A DNA stretch of 64,000 nt, taken from Acidobacteriota bacterium. GTDB taxonomy: Bacteria; Acidobacteriota; Terriglobia; UBA7540. Of the stretch, positions 35,187 to 44,077 are shown in pieces. The DNA is taken from positions 1-64,000 of the forward strand of contig CADDZJ010000007.1 in NCBI GenBank assembly GCA_902812415.1, written 5' to 3'. A program made the position numbers and the translations under genes. The notes beneath the pieces were generated by a model. The model was not told where the DNA came from and did no database searches. It saw only the letters and a list, made by a program, of their open reading frames with translations. Within the stretch, counting starts at the first letter, position 1. The number at the start of each line of letters is the position of its first letter.

Positions 35187-36485
35187 TTGGTTCAGGGGAG
35201 ACGCCGTCGGCAGATCATGGATTGTGAAGCTGTGGAATTCCGAAACAGCAATTGTGTGAATTCCTTGAGGAATACGGGTCGGTTCGCCCGAAGTTGCAGA
35301 GCGGACTTGAAGCGTTCGTTACCGATCGCCTCATCCGGCGCCGTCGCGCGCCGGCACCTGATCATTCTGGGGTGTCTGGTTTTCCTGGGGGCTGTCCAAC
35401 TGAAAGCTGCGCAGGACGCTGAATCCGCCATTCAGAAGCTCGCTGTTCAGGCCCGCACGGCTGAAGCGCGCGGTCAACTGGATTTCGCCGCTCAGATATA
35501 TCGCGCCATTTTAAAACTCGAACCCAAACTGGCTCCCGCCTATAACAACATGGGCAGACTCTATTTCAAACAGGGACGGTACGCCGAGGCGATTTCGGTT
35601 TTAAAGCAAGGGCTCGCATTAGACCCTCAGATGGCTGCTTCGCGCGCTCTGCTAGGTATATCTCTGTTCGAGACGAACAACGCTCAAGCTGCGCGAAAGG
35701 AACTGAGTCAGGCTTTGGCGCTCAATCCGAAGGACTTGCATGCTAGGCTTTATCTTGCGCGCAGCCTGCTCGAGTTGGGGGATTTGAATTCCGCAGCGCA
35801 TATGTTGGAAGATCTCGATCGCGCTGAGCCGCAAAACGCCCAGGTGCTCTACACCCTGGGTGAGGCTTACATGAAGCTCGCCGCGGCCACGCTTGATCGG
35901 TTGCAGAAGACGAATCCCAACTCCTATCTGGTAGAGGTTTTGCTGGGAAAATCGGCGGAAGCGAAGCAGGCGTTTGAGGAGGCAGCCGAGCATTATCGCA
36001 AAGCCATCACGGCGGCGCCGAACGCGCAAGGCTTGCATTACCTTCTGGGGCATTGCTTGTGGCGGGACGGCAAATTCTCCGACGCTTTGCGGGAATTCCA
36101 GCGCGAGCTTCAGGTAGACCCCTACAACTACCAGGCAGCCTGGCACGCAGCCTTGGCGCTGCTCGAACAAGACCCTCGGCAAGCTGACCGCCTTGCTACC
36201 CGCGCTTTAGAACTCAAACCTGACTTGCCTGCTGCACTCATGGTTCGTGGCCGCGCCCTGCTGGCGTTGAATAAGCCTGAGGAAGCGGTTCAAGATTTTC
36301 GTAAAGTTGTGGCGCTCGACCCCGAAGAAGATACGGTACACTTTCAATTAGCCAGAGCTTACCGCCGGCTTGGTTTGACTCAACAGGCGGCGACCGAGGA
36401 TGCGATTTTTGCTCGGATGGAAAGCGCAGCGCACAGCCCGAAAGGAAAGCAAGCCGTGCCCGATCGTCAGGATTCGTTAAAGTGA
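35187..36485 (+). CDS. Exported TPR-repeat protein
   Basis: Up to 432 residues. About residue 56 begins a signal-like segment (HLIILGCLVFLGAVQLKAAQ), so the natural start may be downstream of the first in-frame codon, at the ATG 35217 or the TTG 35310. The mature part holds about nine tetratricopeptide repeats, for example APAYNNMGRLYFKQGRYAEA, HARLYLARSLLELGDLNSAA and GLHYLLGHCLWRDGKFSDAL, making a helical scaffold for protein contacts in the periplasm. It is the first of three tandem TPR-type genes and is driven by the composite promoter. Specific partner unknown. Confidence 0.8.
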   Translation: MVQGRRRRQIMDCEAVEFRNSNCVNSLRNTGRFARSCRADLKRSLPIASSGAVARRHLIILGCLVFLGAVQLKAAQDAESAIQKLAVQARTAEARGQLDFAAQIYRAILKLEPKLAPAYNNMGRLYFKQGRYAEAISVLKQGLALDPQMAASRALLGISLFETNNAQAARKELSQALALNPKDLHARLYLARSLLELGDLNSAAHMLEDLDRAEPQNAQVLYTLGEAYMKLAAATLDRLQKTNPNSYLVEVLLGKSAEAKQAFEEAAEHYRKAITAAPNAQGLHYLLGHCLWRDGKFSDALREFQRELQVDPYNYQAAWHAALALLEQDPRQADRLATRALELKPDLPAALMVRGRALLALNKPEEAVQDFRKVVALDPEEDTVHFQLARAYRRLGLTQQAATEDAIFARMESAAHSPKGKQAVPDRQDSLK

Positions 36486-36553
36486 AGAGGCGGGGAGATC
36501 AACGTCAGTGACAGCGACTAATGCGAGCGTTACATTATTGAGAGCGCAGGCAG

Positions 36554-37516
36554 ATGAAACACATTATTCAGGGCCTGATTCTCGAAGCAGCTTTCCTGTT
36601 GCTTCCAGGCTGCTTGTGCGCTCTTGGTGCACGGCATGCCAAGGGAATCGAAGCGCCGCCGTCCCAATCGCAGCCCGGCGACCTTGCCGTGGAGCATGTG
36701 CAGGATTTGATTCGCCAAAAGCGCTGGGATGAAGTTGCTCAAGCGCTTCGGCAATTGGCCCAGCAGGATGGCGATAATCCCAAGATTGACTATTGGGAAG
36801 GAGTCGTAAATTTTCAGCGTCGAAATGTGATTGGCGCGATTCTGGCCTTCCGAAAAGCTGAACGCCAGGGATTGAATACGGTTGCGCTCCATATTTCGCT
36901 GGGGCTGGCGTATTACCTGATTCATCAGTATTTTCTGTTCGAGCAGCAAATGGAAAAGGCCGCTCAGTTGACTCCTTTCGATAGCCAGTCTTTTTACTAC
37001 CTCGGACGATACTTCGAATCCACACGTGACAACTTTTCGCGCGCTCTCGAGCTGTTTAATAAGGCTCTTGAGCTGAAGCCGGATAACGCGAGGGCGCTCT
37101 ACCATCAGGGTTATTGTTTGCAGATGCTCGACCGGAGGGAAGAAGCTGCGAAGAGCTACGAAAAGGCTATCACGTTGACGGCGAAAGACGGCGAGCGATT
37201 CGGTTGGCCTTATCAGGGTATGGCGACGCTTTTGCTGCAAAAGGACCCGCATCACGCGCTGGATTTCGCGCGGAAAGCCGTTGAACTGGAGCCTGGAGAA
37301 CCTTCAAATTATGTGACGCTCGCCAGAGTTGACGAGCAATTGGGGAGGCCTCTGGATGCAATCGTGGAGCTTGAAAACGCCGCGAAGTTAGATCCGACCA
37401 ATCCCGCTCCCCACTATAGCCTCGCCCGACTTTACCGCAAGATTGGCAACCTTGATGCGGCGCAGGCACAATTGAAGACTTTCCAAGATTTGAATACCGT
37501 TTATGGACCGCAGTAA
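36554..37516 (+). CDS. TPR-repeat protein, possibly a lipoprotein
   Basis: 320 residues. The start MKHIIQGLILEAAFLLLPGC looks like a signal peptide with a lipobox-like LLPGC, so it may be lipid-anchored. Several TPR units follow (DNARALYHQGYCLQMLDRRE, SNYVTLARVDEQLGRPLDAI, APHYSLARLYRKIGNLDAAQ). It starts 68 bp after the first TPR gene and overlaps the third by 14 bp, so all three are probably one operon. Confidence 0.82.
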   Translation: MKHIIQGLILEAAFLLLPGCLCALGARHAKGIEAPPSQSQPGDLAVEHVQDLIRQKRWDEVAQALRQLAQQDGDNPKIDYWEGVVNFQRRNVIGAILAFRKAERQGLNTVALHISLGLAYYLIHQYFLFEQQMEKAAQLTPFDSQSFYYLGRYFESTRDNFSRALELFNKALELKPDNARALYHQGYCLQMLDRREEAAKSYEKAITLTAKDGERFGWPYQGMATLLLQKDPHHALDFARKAVELEPGEPSNYVTLARVDEQLGRPLDAIVELENAAKLDPTNPAPHYSLARLYRKIGNLDAAQAQLKTFQDLNTVYGPQ

Positions 37517-38117
37517 ACCTGCGCTAATCATTTTGATGAAGGCGATGAAGCAAACAGGCTTCGCTCTGCTGATGGCGGTGTTTTGGTTGGGAGCGGCGCG
37601 CGCGCCACGGGCGCAGTTTGGGCCGCTTTTGGATCCGGCATACGCTCCCCAGGCGAAGTCGGAAGAGGAGCTGGACCAGTATCTGAAGATTATGACAGAT
37701 TCCAACCCGCAGGTAACGGTGGCGGATGTGCAACGGTTTGCCGCGATGTATCCGAATTCCGAACTGCTCGGACTGGCGTTCCAGTATCAGATGATAGCTT
37801 ATCGCCAACTACACGATCTGAATCATGTGGTCGAGGCGGGAAGGAAGGCACTCAAGCTTCAACCGGGTAATGTGAATACGCTCCTGACGCTGGCTTCCGC
37901 GATTCCCGAAGGAGTTGGGAAAAGGCCGGACGCAAACGTGTTGCTGCAGCAAGCTGAGGAATATGCCAATAAAGCTTTACGCGAACTGGACCAGATGCGA
38001 ATTCCACGAGAGATATCTTTGGAGCGTTGGAAGGCGATGCGTGCGGCGATGGAGGCCCAGGCGCGCGAGGCTCTGAGGGAGATTGCGGTGAAGAGACGGG
38101 AAGGGAAGAAGAATTAA
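37503..38117 (+). CDS. Exported helical (TPR-like) protein
   Basis: 204 residues from the first ATG. The ATG at 37545 would give a cleaner signal peptide, MKQTGFALLMAVFWLGAARA. The mature part is alpha-helical with one or two TPR-like units (LGLAFQYQMIAYRQLHDLNH, VVEAGRKALKLQPGNVNTLL) and a basic C-terminus (REIAVKRREGKKN). No enzymatic motif. Its start overlaps the end of the previous TPR gene. Function unknown. Confidence 0.75.
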   Translation: MDRSKPALIILMKAMKQTGFALLMAVFWLGAARAPRAQFGPLLDPAYAPQAKSEEELDQYLKIMTDSNPQVTVADVQRFAAMYPNSELLGLAFQYQMIAYRQLHDLNHVVEAGRKALKLQPGNVNTLLTLASAIPEGVGKRPDANVLLQQAEEYANKALRELDQMRIPREISLERWKAMRAAMEAQAREALREIAVKRREGKKN

Positions 38118-38865
38118 GCAGACGTCAACGCCGGCAGGGCATTGCACCGGGCAGAAAGGGGAGGGAATGCACGATGCTTCGAATCGCTTGAATCTGGAGT
38201 CTCGCTCCTTTTGCTTGTTCAGCGCATCTTCATCGAAAGCCTCGGCGGCTAGAAGACAACATGCTTAGCCCATTCACATTTGTTAGGCTGAAGGTTCTCA
38301 GAACGGGCAAGAACAAACCCCCGGCTGGCCTTTTCAATCTTTCCCGGACGGCTCCAGGCCTCGGACATCCGGGACTCAGCCCGCCGCATGAACGCTTTTT
38401 CTCCTCCCAGCGGGCTGGATGAAGAAAGCGGCTGCTGGCGCTCCAGCAGCGGGAGCCAACAATAAAGTTGGTGATAATCCACACCAAACGACGGGGGATG
38501 TGGTCCCCGGCATGCCTTCTAACCGCCAAGGCTTTCGACGAAACCGTTTGCCTGTTAAAGGCTACTGAACGAAACTGTTTTTGTAGAGCCTCTACAGCTC
38601 TCAACATAGCAGGCCGATTTGAGACGATGGAGACAAATGGTAAGAATGAGACAGATTTTTTTAATTGGCCCTTGCCCTGAAATGTGGGATCAGGTGAAGA
38701 TTGTCACCCTGCATGGGCGACGACTCTCTCTTAACTCGGGCAACGACTGGAATCCCGCTTTCGCGGGGGTAACCGGGTCAGAATTTTCAGGGCAGAATGA
38801 CAGGTCCAAAATGTTTGCTAAAAACAAGAAATCATGACCTTGCAATATAGAACTCCTCCGCGACC
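38118..38865. other. 748-bp gene-free stretch after the TPR operon
   Basis: Convergent gap between the TPR operon and the broken TonB receptor gene. It contains a perfect 8-bp hairpin GCTGCTGG-CGCT-CCAGCAGC at 38431-38450 without a T-tract, and a dispersed repeat remnant at 38749-38804 (GAATCCCGCTTTCGCGGGGG ... GGCAGAATGACAGG). Short open frames exist on both strands, but none has a ribosome-binding site or family resemblance. Confidence 0.4.
38749..38804. repeat. Partial dispersed palindromic repeat
   Basis: GGAATCCCGCTTTCGCGGGGGTAACC followed by TCAGGGCAGAATGACAGG, i.e. an arm of the CCCGC family fused to the closing end of the CCTGTCAT family. Confidence 0.5.
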
Positions 38866-41800
38866 TCAGAAGTTGAATTTCAACCCAAACTGAATCTGGC
38901 GAGGAATATCAGCTTGTCCTCCGATTCGGCCGAAGCCCAGGACGTCATTCACATTGCCGTCTGGGCCGCCGAAAATCACGCGGTTGAAGGCATTGAAAAA
39001 CTCCGCCCTGAACTCGATGCTCATCGATTCTTTGATAGGAGTTGTTTTGATCAGCGCGAAGTCCTCGTCGTAAAAGGGAAAGGTCCGCGTGCTGGGCTGA
39101 GTTCTAGGCCCGTTGCCAATGCAGAAGGCGCAGGGTTGAGCCCAGGCTGCGGCGTTGAGATAAATATCCGTCGCCGGATCGAAGCTTCCTCCGCGGAAAG
39201 CAATCGTCGGAACACCCGGCAGCGCGTTCGGCCGATTCCCGCCGTTGAAGAGCGGCAGTGGGGGCCCGCCGACGATCCCAATGGGAGTTCCGCTATGGTA
39301 GTTGAGAATCCAGGAAGGCTGCCAGCCACCCACGATTTTCCCAACTACCCCGCCATGATTCAGGAACTTCTTTCCGGGTCCCAAAGGCAGCTCATAAGTG
39401 CCGCTCGCCGTGACCTGTTGCGGCATGTCGAAAACACTCACAGCTTTCTCCACTTTTCGATCATAAGTGTTCACCGGGAAAGGATTAAAAGCTCCAAAGG
39501 AGTTGGAGGTGTTATCCAGCGTCTTCGACACAACATAATTCACCAGGAAGGAGACACCCTGCGAGAAGTACTTCTGAACGCTAAGTTGAAGCGCATCATA
39601 TCGAGTATTACCGGTGAGTTGGGCATTGCTGTCAACAAATCCGTACTGTGGGAACGGGCGCAAGGCTTGCGCGACCGATCCCTGGAAGCCCGGATAGGGG
39701 ATCGGAATGTTGGCGGCGCGCGCGTCCGCCGAGTAGATATCCTCACTCAGGAGCGTTCCAAGCGAAAGATACTTAGGATCGACCTGGTTAAGATTTTCCA
39801 TGTTAGCATCCACCCGAGTCCCTTTGGTTCCCACATAGGAAGCCTGGAGACCTATTTGGAAAGGCAATTACCGCTCCACGGTGAAGTTCCAGAATTGGAA
39901 GTAAGGCGCGCGGCCAGCGTCGCTCCCCATATAATTTACATCCTGGCCGTTGCCGACGCTCCGATTAAAGGGGGGAAAGACCAAAGGCGGAATGCCCTGA
40001 TCCCAGGCGAGAGCGGGCGTCACGCCGCCGTCGGGAGATACGATGTCTTGCGTGGTCCGGAAGCCGGTGAGATAGGATGAAACCGTAGACCCATCCCACA
40101 TAAACAGAGCGCCGCCCGGAAGATACGTAAGGCCATATCCGCCTCGCAAAACAGTCTTATCATTGAGGCGATAAGCAAAACCAAATCGGGGCGCCACTTC
40201 TTTCCAGTCAATATTTGCGATGCGGGAATAGCCCAGTGAAGCTCCGCCCTGACTTACCAACGGACCTCCTTTATTGCCCGCAAAGACGATTGCGCCCAGG
40301 CGATTTCCAGCGCTGGGATTTGTCACGTTCGGGTCGAAGAAAGCCATTCGGTCGTACTTCTCGGTGACCCCTACCGGAACGTCGTAGCGTACGCCTAAAT
40401 TCAGGGTGAGCTTGGGCGTCAGTCGAAAATCATCCTGAAAATAGGTGGCTCGATAAGCCGTGCGATAGTTGTGAGTGCCGATGATATTCTGGCGGACGAA
40501 AGAACTTGGCAAGCCTAGCAGGAAACTGGCAAGCCCGTTTCCCCAAATCGTGAAGTTTGGGGAGTCGGGGAGGGAGGTGGTCGCAGTCGAGAAGCCGTAG
40601 ACGCCAGGCCAATCCGTATTGGCCAGCTTGGTCTCATCCTGCCACCGGAGATCCATGCCGATGTGAAACGTATGCCGGCCCTGGATCCAGTCTACATTAT
40701 CCACGATTCCAAACCCGGGTATCCAAGCGTCGCTTTCGCTGCTGCCCGTGCCAAAATTCAAATACCCCGGAATAACGAATGCAGGATAGGACGCGCCGAT
40801 GGGCGAAATGGGGGTGCTGAGATTCTGATTCAGGTTCCTGGGAATCTGGAACGTGACCGTCCGAATGTACTGAACGCCAAGGGTATTGATGAGATTGCTG
40901 GAAAAGATTCGATCGTAAGTAATACGCCCCTGCCAGCTGGGTACAATCTGTTCGATGAAAACGCCCAACGGACCTGGAATTTGCGGCGAGGCCCCGGGGA
41001 AACTTTGACTGGTTCGCGTGAGTGAGCCGTGCAGAACATTCTTAGCATCGATGTAATGATCGACTTTCAGCAGCCAGTCCCCTTCATCGATAGGAGGGGC
41101 GCTGGGGACGCCCACAAGAGCATTGTTGATCAGGCCGGGCAGGTTTGCCGTTGGAATGAGCGGCACAAATTTCTGGGAGATTGCACTGATCCGATCTGAA
41201 GGAATGATGTTGCCTGGGAAAGGATCACGGGTGAGCCCTCCGCGTCCATCGGAGCGCGTCGTAGCGGGATCGAAAATGGGAATAAGGTTCCCGCTGGCAT
41301 CCTTCAGTTGCGAGAAGTCGCCGTTCAGGAAAGCAGGTTGAGGCAAAGTGATGAGCGACGTCCGAATGGCTCCGCGAAACTTGAATCCTTCATAAGTAAA
41401 GTTCCAGAACGTCTTGTTGCGGCCGTCGTAAATCTTGGGAAGATAAAGAGGGCCACCCACGGTGAATCCATATTCATTTTGCTTCTCGATTCCCCGCGTG
41501 GGGGCAAAGAAGCCGCGCGCGTCCAGAACCGTGTTGCGGACAAATTCAAAAACATCTCCATGAAGCTGGTTGGTCCCGCTCTTAAGGTGATAGTTTTCAA
41601 CTCCCGTGCCGCGGCCATATTGCGCTGAGAAGGTGTTGGTTTGCATTTTAAACTCATCGATGGACTCAAAAGGGGGGCGAAATTGCAGGAACGAGCCGCC
41701 TTCATCAGAGTTCAGCCAGGGGAGGCCATCGATCAGGATTTCCTGGTCGAACGTAGGTCCTCCGTTAACCTGGCTCTGGAACGTGTTTCCAGTGACGCCA

Positions 41801-42309
41801 GGCGTTAGAAAGATGAAGGAGTCCAATTGCCGGGCGCTTCCCGCCACCTCCAGAGGCAGAGCAGAAATTGTTTTGGGCGTGATAATCGTGCCGAGATTGG
41901 CAGTGGTGGAAACGACAGGCGTGCTTTGCGCGGCTACCGTGACGCTTTGTCCCACTGTGCCGACCGCGAGTTGAACATCTGCCACCGAAGCTGTGCCAAC
42001 AACCACCCGGATATCCTCTTTGATGGCGCGCTTGAATCCCGTATGTTCAACGGTCACCCTGTAGATGCCCGGTGGCAGGTTAGGAGCGGTATATTGTCCA
42101 TAACTCGAGGTCGTCACCGTCTGGCTGACGTTGGTGCGAATATTGGTGATGGTGACCTTGGCGCCTGGAATATTTGCGCCCGAAGGGTCTTTGACGGTGC
42201 CCTCAATAGAGCCTTGTTGGCCCTGAGCCTGCAAAGGGGGCGGTGTAAACAGGATGGTTCCCATCATCACCCCCATCATGATCAAAGCGAACAGATAGAA
42301 CTTCTTCAT
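38866..42309 (-). pseudogene. Oar-like TonB-dependent receptor with one in-frame stop codon
   Basis: Reads MKKFYLFALIMMGVMMGTIL (signal peptide) from the ATG at 42309, where GGAGG is well placed, then a carboxypeptidase-regulatory-like domain (GSIEGTVKDPSGANIPGAKV), plug and barrel. The frame is broken once, by TAA at 39870-39868, between WNFTVER and LPFQIGLQASYVG. Translation then continues in the same frame to an intact C-terminus ending in Phe (QFGLKFNF). The intact paralogue at 49028 reads WNFTIGRELS at the same place. One C-to-T change in a CAA (Gln) or G-to-T in a GAA would explain it. Total about 1147 codons. Either a recent pseudogene or an assembly error. Confidence 0.85.
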
Positions 42310-42669
42310 ATTTAAATCCTCCACTCTCAAGGCCTTGATGTCGCTCGCTGAAGGCCCTCGGTGCGATGTCAGCATCTGCACGAAAGCCTTGCTGCACACC
42401 CTTTACTGACTCCTGATCTCTTTATCGCCCAGTGCGCTCTTGGGTCAGCGTCGATTGGTTTATCTCTTGGTTGCGAGGGGGTCAAGCAATTTCAATACAT
42501 TGAACTTTGTCCGAACGAACTTCCCCTCGGGTGGCTGAGGCTGGGCGCGGCCTGGAGCTATTGACGGGGTTTTCCGCGTGGGGTTAGATTTGCCAAATGA
42601 CGGCATGGGCGAGGAACCTTTCGTCCCTAATTCTCAATAAAGTTGGTAAATCTCAAAAGGAGGCGTACG
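42310..42669. other. Divergent promoter region without genes
   Basis: 360 bp between the start of the broken receptor (minus) and the small zinc-binding-like protein (plus). It contains the composite element at 42457-42505 pointing to the receptor. Near the plus gene a strong AAAAGGAGG precedes GTG 42670. Nothing else is recognised. Confidence 0.5.
42457..42505 (-). promoter_or_regulatory. Composite operator/promoter of the broken TonB receptor
   Basis: On the minus strand: G, TTCAATGTATTGAA (42504-42491), 5 bp, -35 TTGACC (42485-42480), 17 bp, weak -10 TAAACC (42462-42457). It matches the TPR-operon element in sequence and spacing. The palindrome arms here are perfect over 6 bp (TTCAAT/ATTGAA). 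Confidence 0.6.
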
Positions 42670-43284
42670 GTGGCGACGTATTTTCACTTTCTGAAAGATG
42701 ACGCATACATCGAGGAGCATTTAAGCGAAGAGGAGATTAATGCCGTCAAAAAATGGCAGAATCCCAAGGTGGACTACGAGTTTTCATTTCATACCCAGCA
42801 TGAGGCTGGCTGGCCTCTTTACATCATCGAGCCCGGCCAGCGTGGCAAAAGGAATCGCCCGAAGATCAATCTGAAGGTCCCTACGTACGAGATTCTGGAA
42901 GGGAAGAACCTTAATAATGTAGCAGTGGGCAAAGACGCGAAGGATGTTGCCAGAAACAATATCGGTGTCTTGCAGCAACTTGCAGAGGAGTATTACGAAC
43001 CGAAGGATGAGGAAGTTGAAGAGCCCGTGCAGTTGGTTGCAAAGGTTGCGGTCTGGAAGTGCAAGTCCGCGCAGTGCAAAGGCCGGGTCATTACGCAGAC
43101 CGTAGATGAGAATGAAGCGGGCCAGTTGCAGGCAGACAATGATGCTTACATGCAGACCTGGATCAAAGAGCTGCCCAAATGCAAGCGCTGCAAGAAGGTG
43201 AACTGGGAGTTCACCGAAGTCAGGAACTTAGGCATTGCGGAGGAGGCTGATTTATCCGCCGGTCAGGAAGTGAAACAGATTTAG
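42670..43284 (+). CDS. Protein of unknown function with two C-terminal cysteine pairs
   Basis: 204 residues from the GTG at 42670, chosen because AAAAGGAGG ends 6 bp before it. It is acidic and soluble, without signal peptide or membrane segment. The C-terminal third carries WKCKSAQCKGRV (CxxxxC) and LPKCKRCKKVNWE (CxxC), spaced about 38 residues apart, which suggests one zinc-ribbon with an insertion. The N-terminal part begins VATYFHFLKDDAYIEEHLSE and contains EAGWPLYIIEPGQRGKRNRP. I do not recognise the family. It is divergent from the broken receptor and followed by repeats. Confidence 0.7.
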   Translation: MATYFHFLKDDAYIEEHLSEEEINAVKKWQNPKVDYEFSFHTQHEAGWPLYIIEPGQRGKRNRPKINLKVPTYEILEGKNLNNVAVGKDAKDVARNNIGVLQQLAEEYYEPKDEEVEEPVQLVAKVAVWKCKSAQCKGRVITQTVDENEAGQLQADNDAYMQTWIKELPKCKRCKKVNWEFTEVRNLGIAEEADLSAGQEVKQI

Positions 43285-43320
43285 CGAGGTGTGACGAAAA
43301 TCGATTGCTCAAGTCGATGA

Positions 43321-43503
43321 CCTGTCACCCTGAGCGTAGCGAAGGGTCTCTGCAATTTTTTCAGCGAAATGCGGGAATTCTTCGTTCGCTCAGTCTGCCA
43401 TGTCGTTTTGCGATATCCCGAAGGATGAAAATTACGCCGAGACGGGCAGGTATTTGGGTTGCGTGCCGAAATATCGGCGTATTTTTCAGGGCAGAATGAC
43501 AGG
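43321..43503. repeat. CCTGTCAT-family repeat, split copy
   Basis: Left end CCTGTCACCCTGAGCGTAGC and inner GAATTCTTCGTTCGCTCAG to about 43393. After some 90 bp of unrelated sequence the closing end GGCAGAATGACAGG appears at 43490-43503. Confidence 0.55.
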
Positions 43504-43535
43504 CGAAGGGCGCAACATGACGTTAAAGCCCGAGA

Positions 43536-43676
43536 TAGGTTGTGTGCGCCACACAAGGCATTTAGGTTGGGGAAGACCTGCACTAAATGAGTCAAGTTTT
43601 CGGTAGACCCCATCCACCGCCTCGCGGCCTGTCCTCTCACGTCGGGGCGGGAGAGGACAGGCTTTTTTATTCTTTT
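43536..43676 (+). ncRNA. Candidate structured small RNA ending in a terminator
   Basis: Three hairpins in a row. TTGTGTG-CGC-CACACAA lies at 43540-43556. CATTTAG ... CTAAATG (43559-43589) holds inner AGGT/ACCT pairing. The last is the perfect 12-bp terminator stem at 43627-43662 with a T-tract. It lies 250-390 bp after the nearest upstream gene and just before a separate promoter, so it may be an independent transcript or a long 3' end. No known RNA family is recognised. Confidence 0.3.
43627..43676 (+). terminator. Strong rho-independent terminator
   Basis: Perfect stem GCCTGTCCTCTC / GAGAGGACAGGC with a 12-nt loop, followed by TTTTTTATTCTTTT. It is the clearest terminator in the window, and it insulates the promoter at 43714 from upstream transcription. 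Confidence 0.85.
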
Positions 43677-43693
43677 CCTGCCATCTCCCAGTT

Positions 43694-43742
43694 GTTCACG
43701 CAATTGAACAAGGTTGACATCCTTTCCTTTTGCTTTTATCCA
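43694..43742 (+). promoter_or_regulatory. Composite operator/promoter of the glycosidase locus
   Basis: GTTCACGCAATTGAA (43694-43708), 5 bp, -35 TTGACA (43714-43719), 17 bp, -10 TATCCA (43737-43742). It is the third instance of the TTCA-N6-TGAA element placed 5 bp before a TTGAC -35. The best -35 of the three copies. It would give a leader of about 330 nt before the glycosidase start. Confidence 0.6.
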
Positions 43743-44077
43743 TGATGCTTTGTTTGGGAATCGCGCGCGGGCGCTGGGCCGAAGCGTATCCCAGCCTCTC
43801 TTCTTGCGGAAAGTGCAGGAAGCAGCGGTTCCTGCCGCGGCAGGATTAGAGGCCTTTCGCCGCGAGGAGTGACGATTTTTTTGTCTCCCATCTCCCCGGA
43901 GGGAACAGGGGGGTGGTTGCCTGTCATCTCTCAGTTATCGGCGGGGCGCGAGCAAGAGCTTTCGCTGAAAACTGAGGGTTGATAACCTTCCTCCCCAACC
44001 ACTCCCCTGAATCCCTCTTCAATCACGAGGGAATTCAGGATTTTATCCCCACTGCTTGAGCCAAGGAGATCAGGTTC

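Larger units (their letters stand above)
43285..44077. other. 793-bp leader region of the glycosidase locus
   Basis: In order: a CCTGTCAT-type repeat (43321-43503), a structured segment ending in a strong terminator (43536-43676), the composite promoter (43694-43742), and about 330 bp of untranslated leader. The leader includes a 16-bp perfect palindrome, TCCTGCCGCGGCAGGA (43830-43845). No protein gene is supported. Confidence 0.5.

Noticed and set aside
38230-38607. 125-codon minus-strand frame in the gap after the TPR operon
   Set aside because: Compositionally odd, no translation signal and no similarity I can recognise; left as non-coding.
38914-40080. 388-codon open frame antisense to the broken TonB receptor
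   Set aside because: The receptor sequence on the other strand aligns with the paralogue over this whole stretch, so the antisense frame is a shadow.
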